A stretch of DNA of 5,839 nucleotides from CAG-411 sp045124315 (GTDB taxonomy: Bacteria > Bacillota > Clostridia > Lachnospirales > Lachnospiraceae): contig JBGVLO010000003.1 of the NCBI GenBank assembly GCA_045124315.1, forward strand, positions 1 through 5,839. The letters are read 5' to 3'. This document shows positions 5,838-5,839 of this stretch, in pieces (within the stretch, counting starts at the first letter, position 1; each line of letters starts with the position of its first letter). Under the pieces are notes generated by a model. It had not been told where the DNA came from. It searched no databases and saw only the letters and a list, made by a program, of their open reading frames with translations. Position numbers and translations under genes: made by a program.

Positions 5838-5839
5838 TG

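Noticed and set aside
5141..5839. CRISPR array or tRNA gene
   Set aside because: The repeats are inverted, long and only two in number, with no regular spacers; no cloverleaf with conserved T-loop bases was found.

Overview
The window reads as a mosaic accessory segment of a bacterial chromosome or large plasmid. The host is probably a low-to-mid GC member of the Firmicutes, and possibly a diderm Negativicutes-type gut or rumen bacterium. That guess rests only on the style of the exported phosphatase and of the group II intron protein, so it is weak.

Left part (1-2170). A strong 16-bp hairpin (90-128) lies immediately before the broken 5' end of a type I restriction-modification methyltransferase gene (hsdM, about 138-1046). 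That gene lacks its N-terminal region and any credible start codon but keeps the SAM-binding motif I and the NPPY motif. An intact specificity-subunit gene (hsdS, 1072-2139) follows 25 bp later and ends in a textbook intrinsic terminator (2140-2170). No restriction (HsdR) gene is visible. This block looks more AT-rich than what follows.

Middle part (about 2241-3374). This is the 3' half of a group IIC-like intron: a reverse transcriptase/maturase lacking its N-terminus, then a well-formed domain V and a domain VI with a bulged branch-point adenosine. The 5' ribozyme domains are absent, so the element should not be able to move by itself. Both hsdM and the intron are therefore cut on their 5' side, which points to repeated deletion or recombination in this segment.

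Right part (3419-5070, minus strand). A secreted purple-acid-phosphatase-like metallophosphoesterase (514 aa) has a signal peptide, a fibronectin-III-like N-terminal domain and all five metallophosphatase motifs. Upstream lie a strong ribosome binding site, a -10-like hexamer and two 11-bp direct repeats that resemble a PHO box. The gene is thus probably induced by phosphate starvation.

Far right (5071-5839). About 770 bases hold no credible gene but are rich in dyad symmetry. Two copies of a structured repeat lie in opposite orientation (5141-5327 and 5717-5837 or beyond). They share a nearly identical core of about 58 bp, while their outer arms differ in sequence yet are self-complementary within each copy. 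Conserved pairing without conserved sequence suggests that the folded form, as a DNA cruciform or an RNA, is what is maintained. I do not recognise the family, and this is the most novel-looking item in the window.
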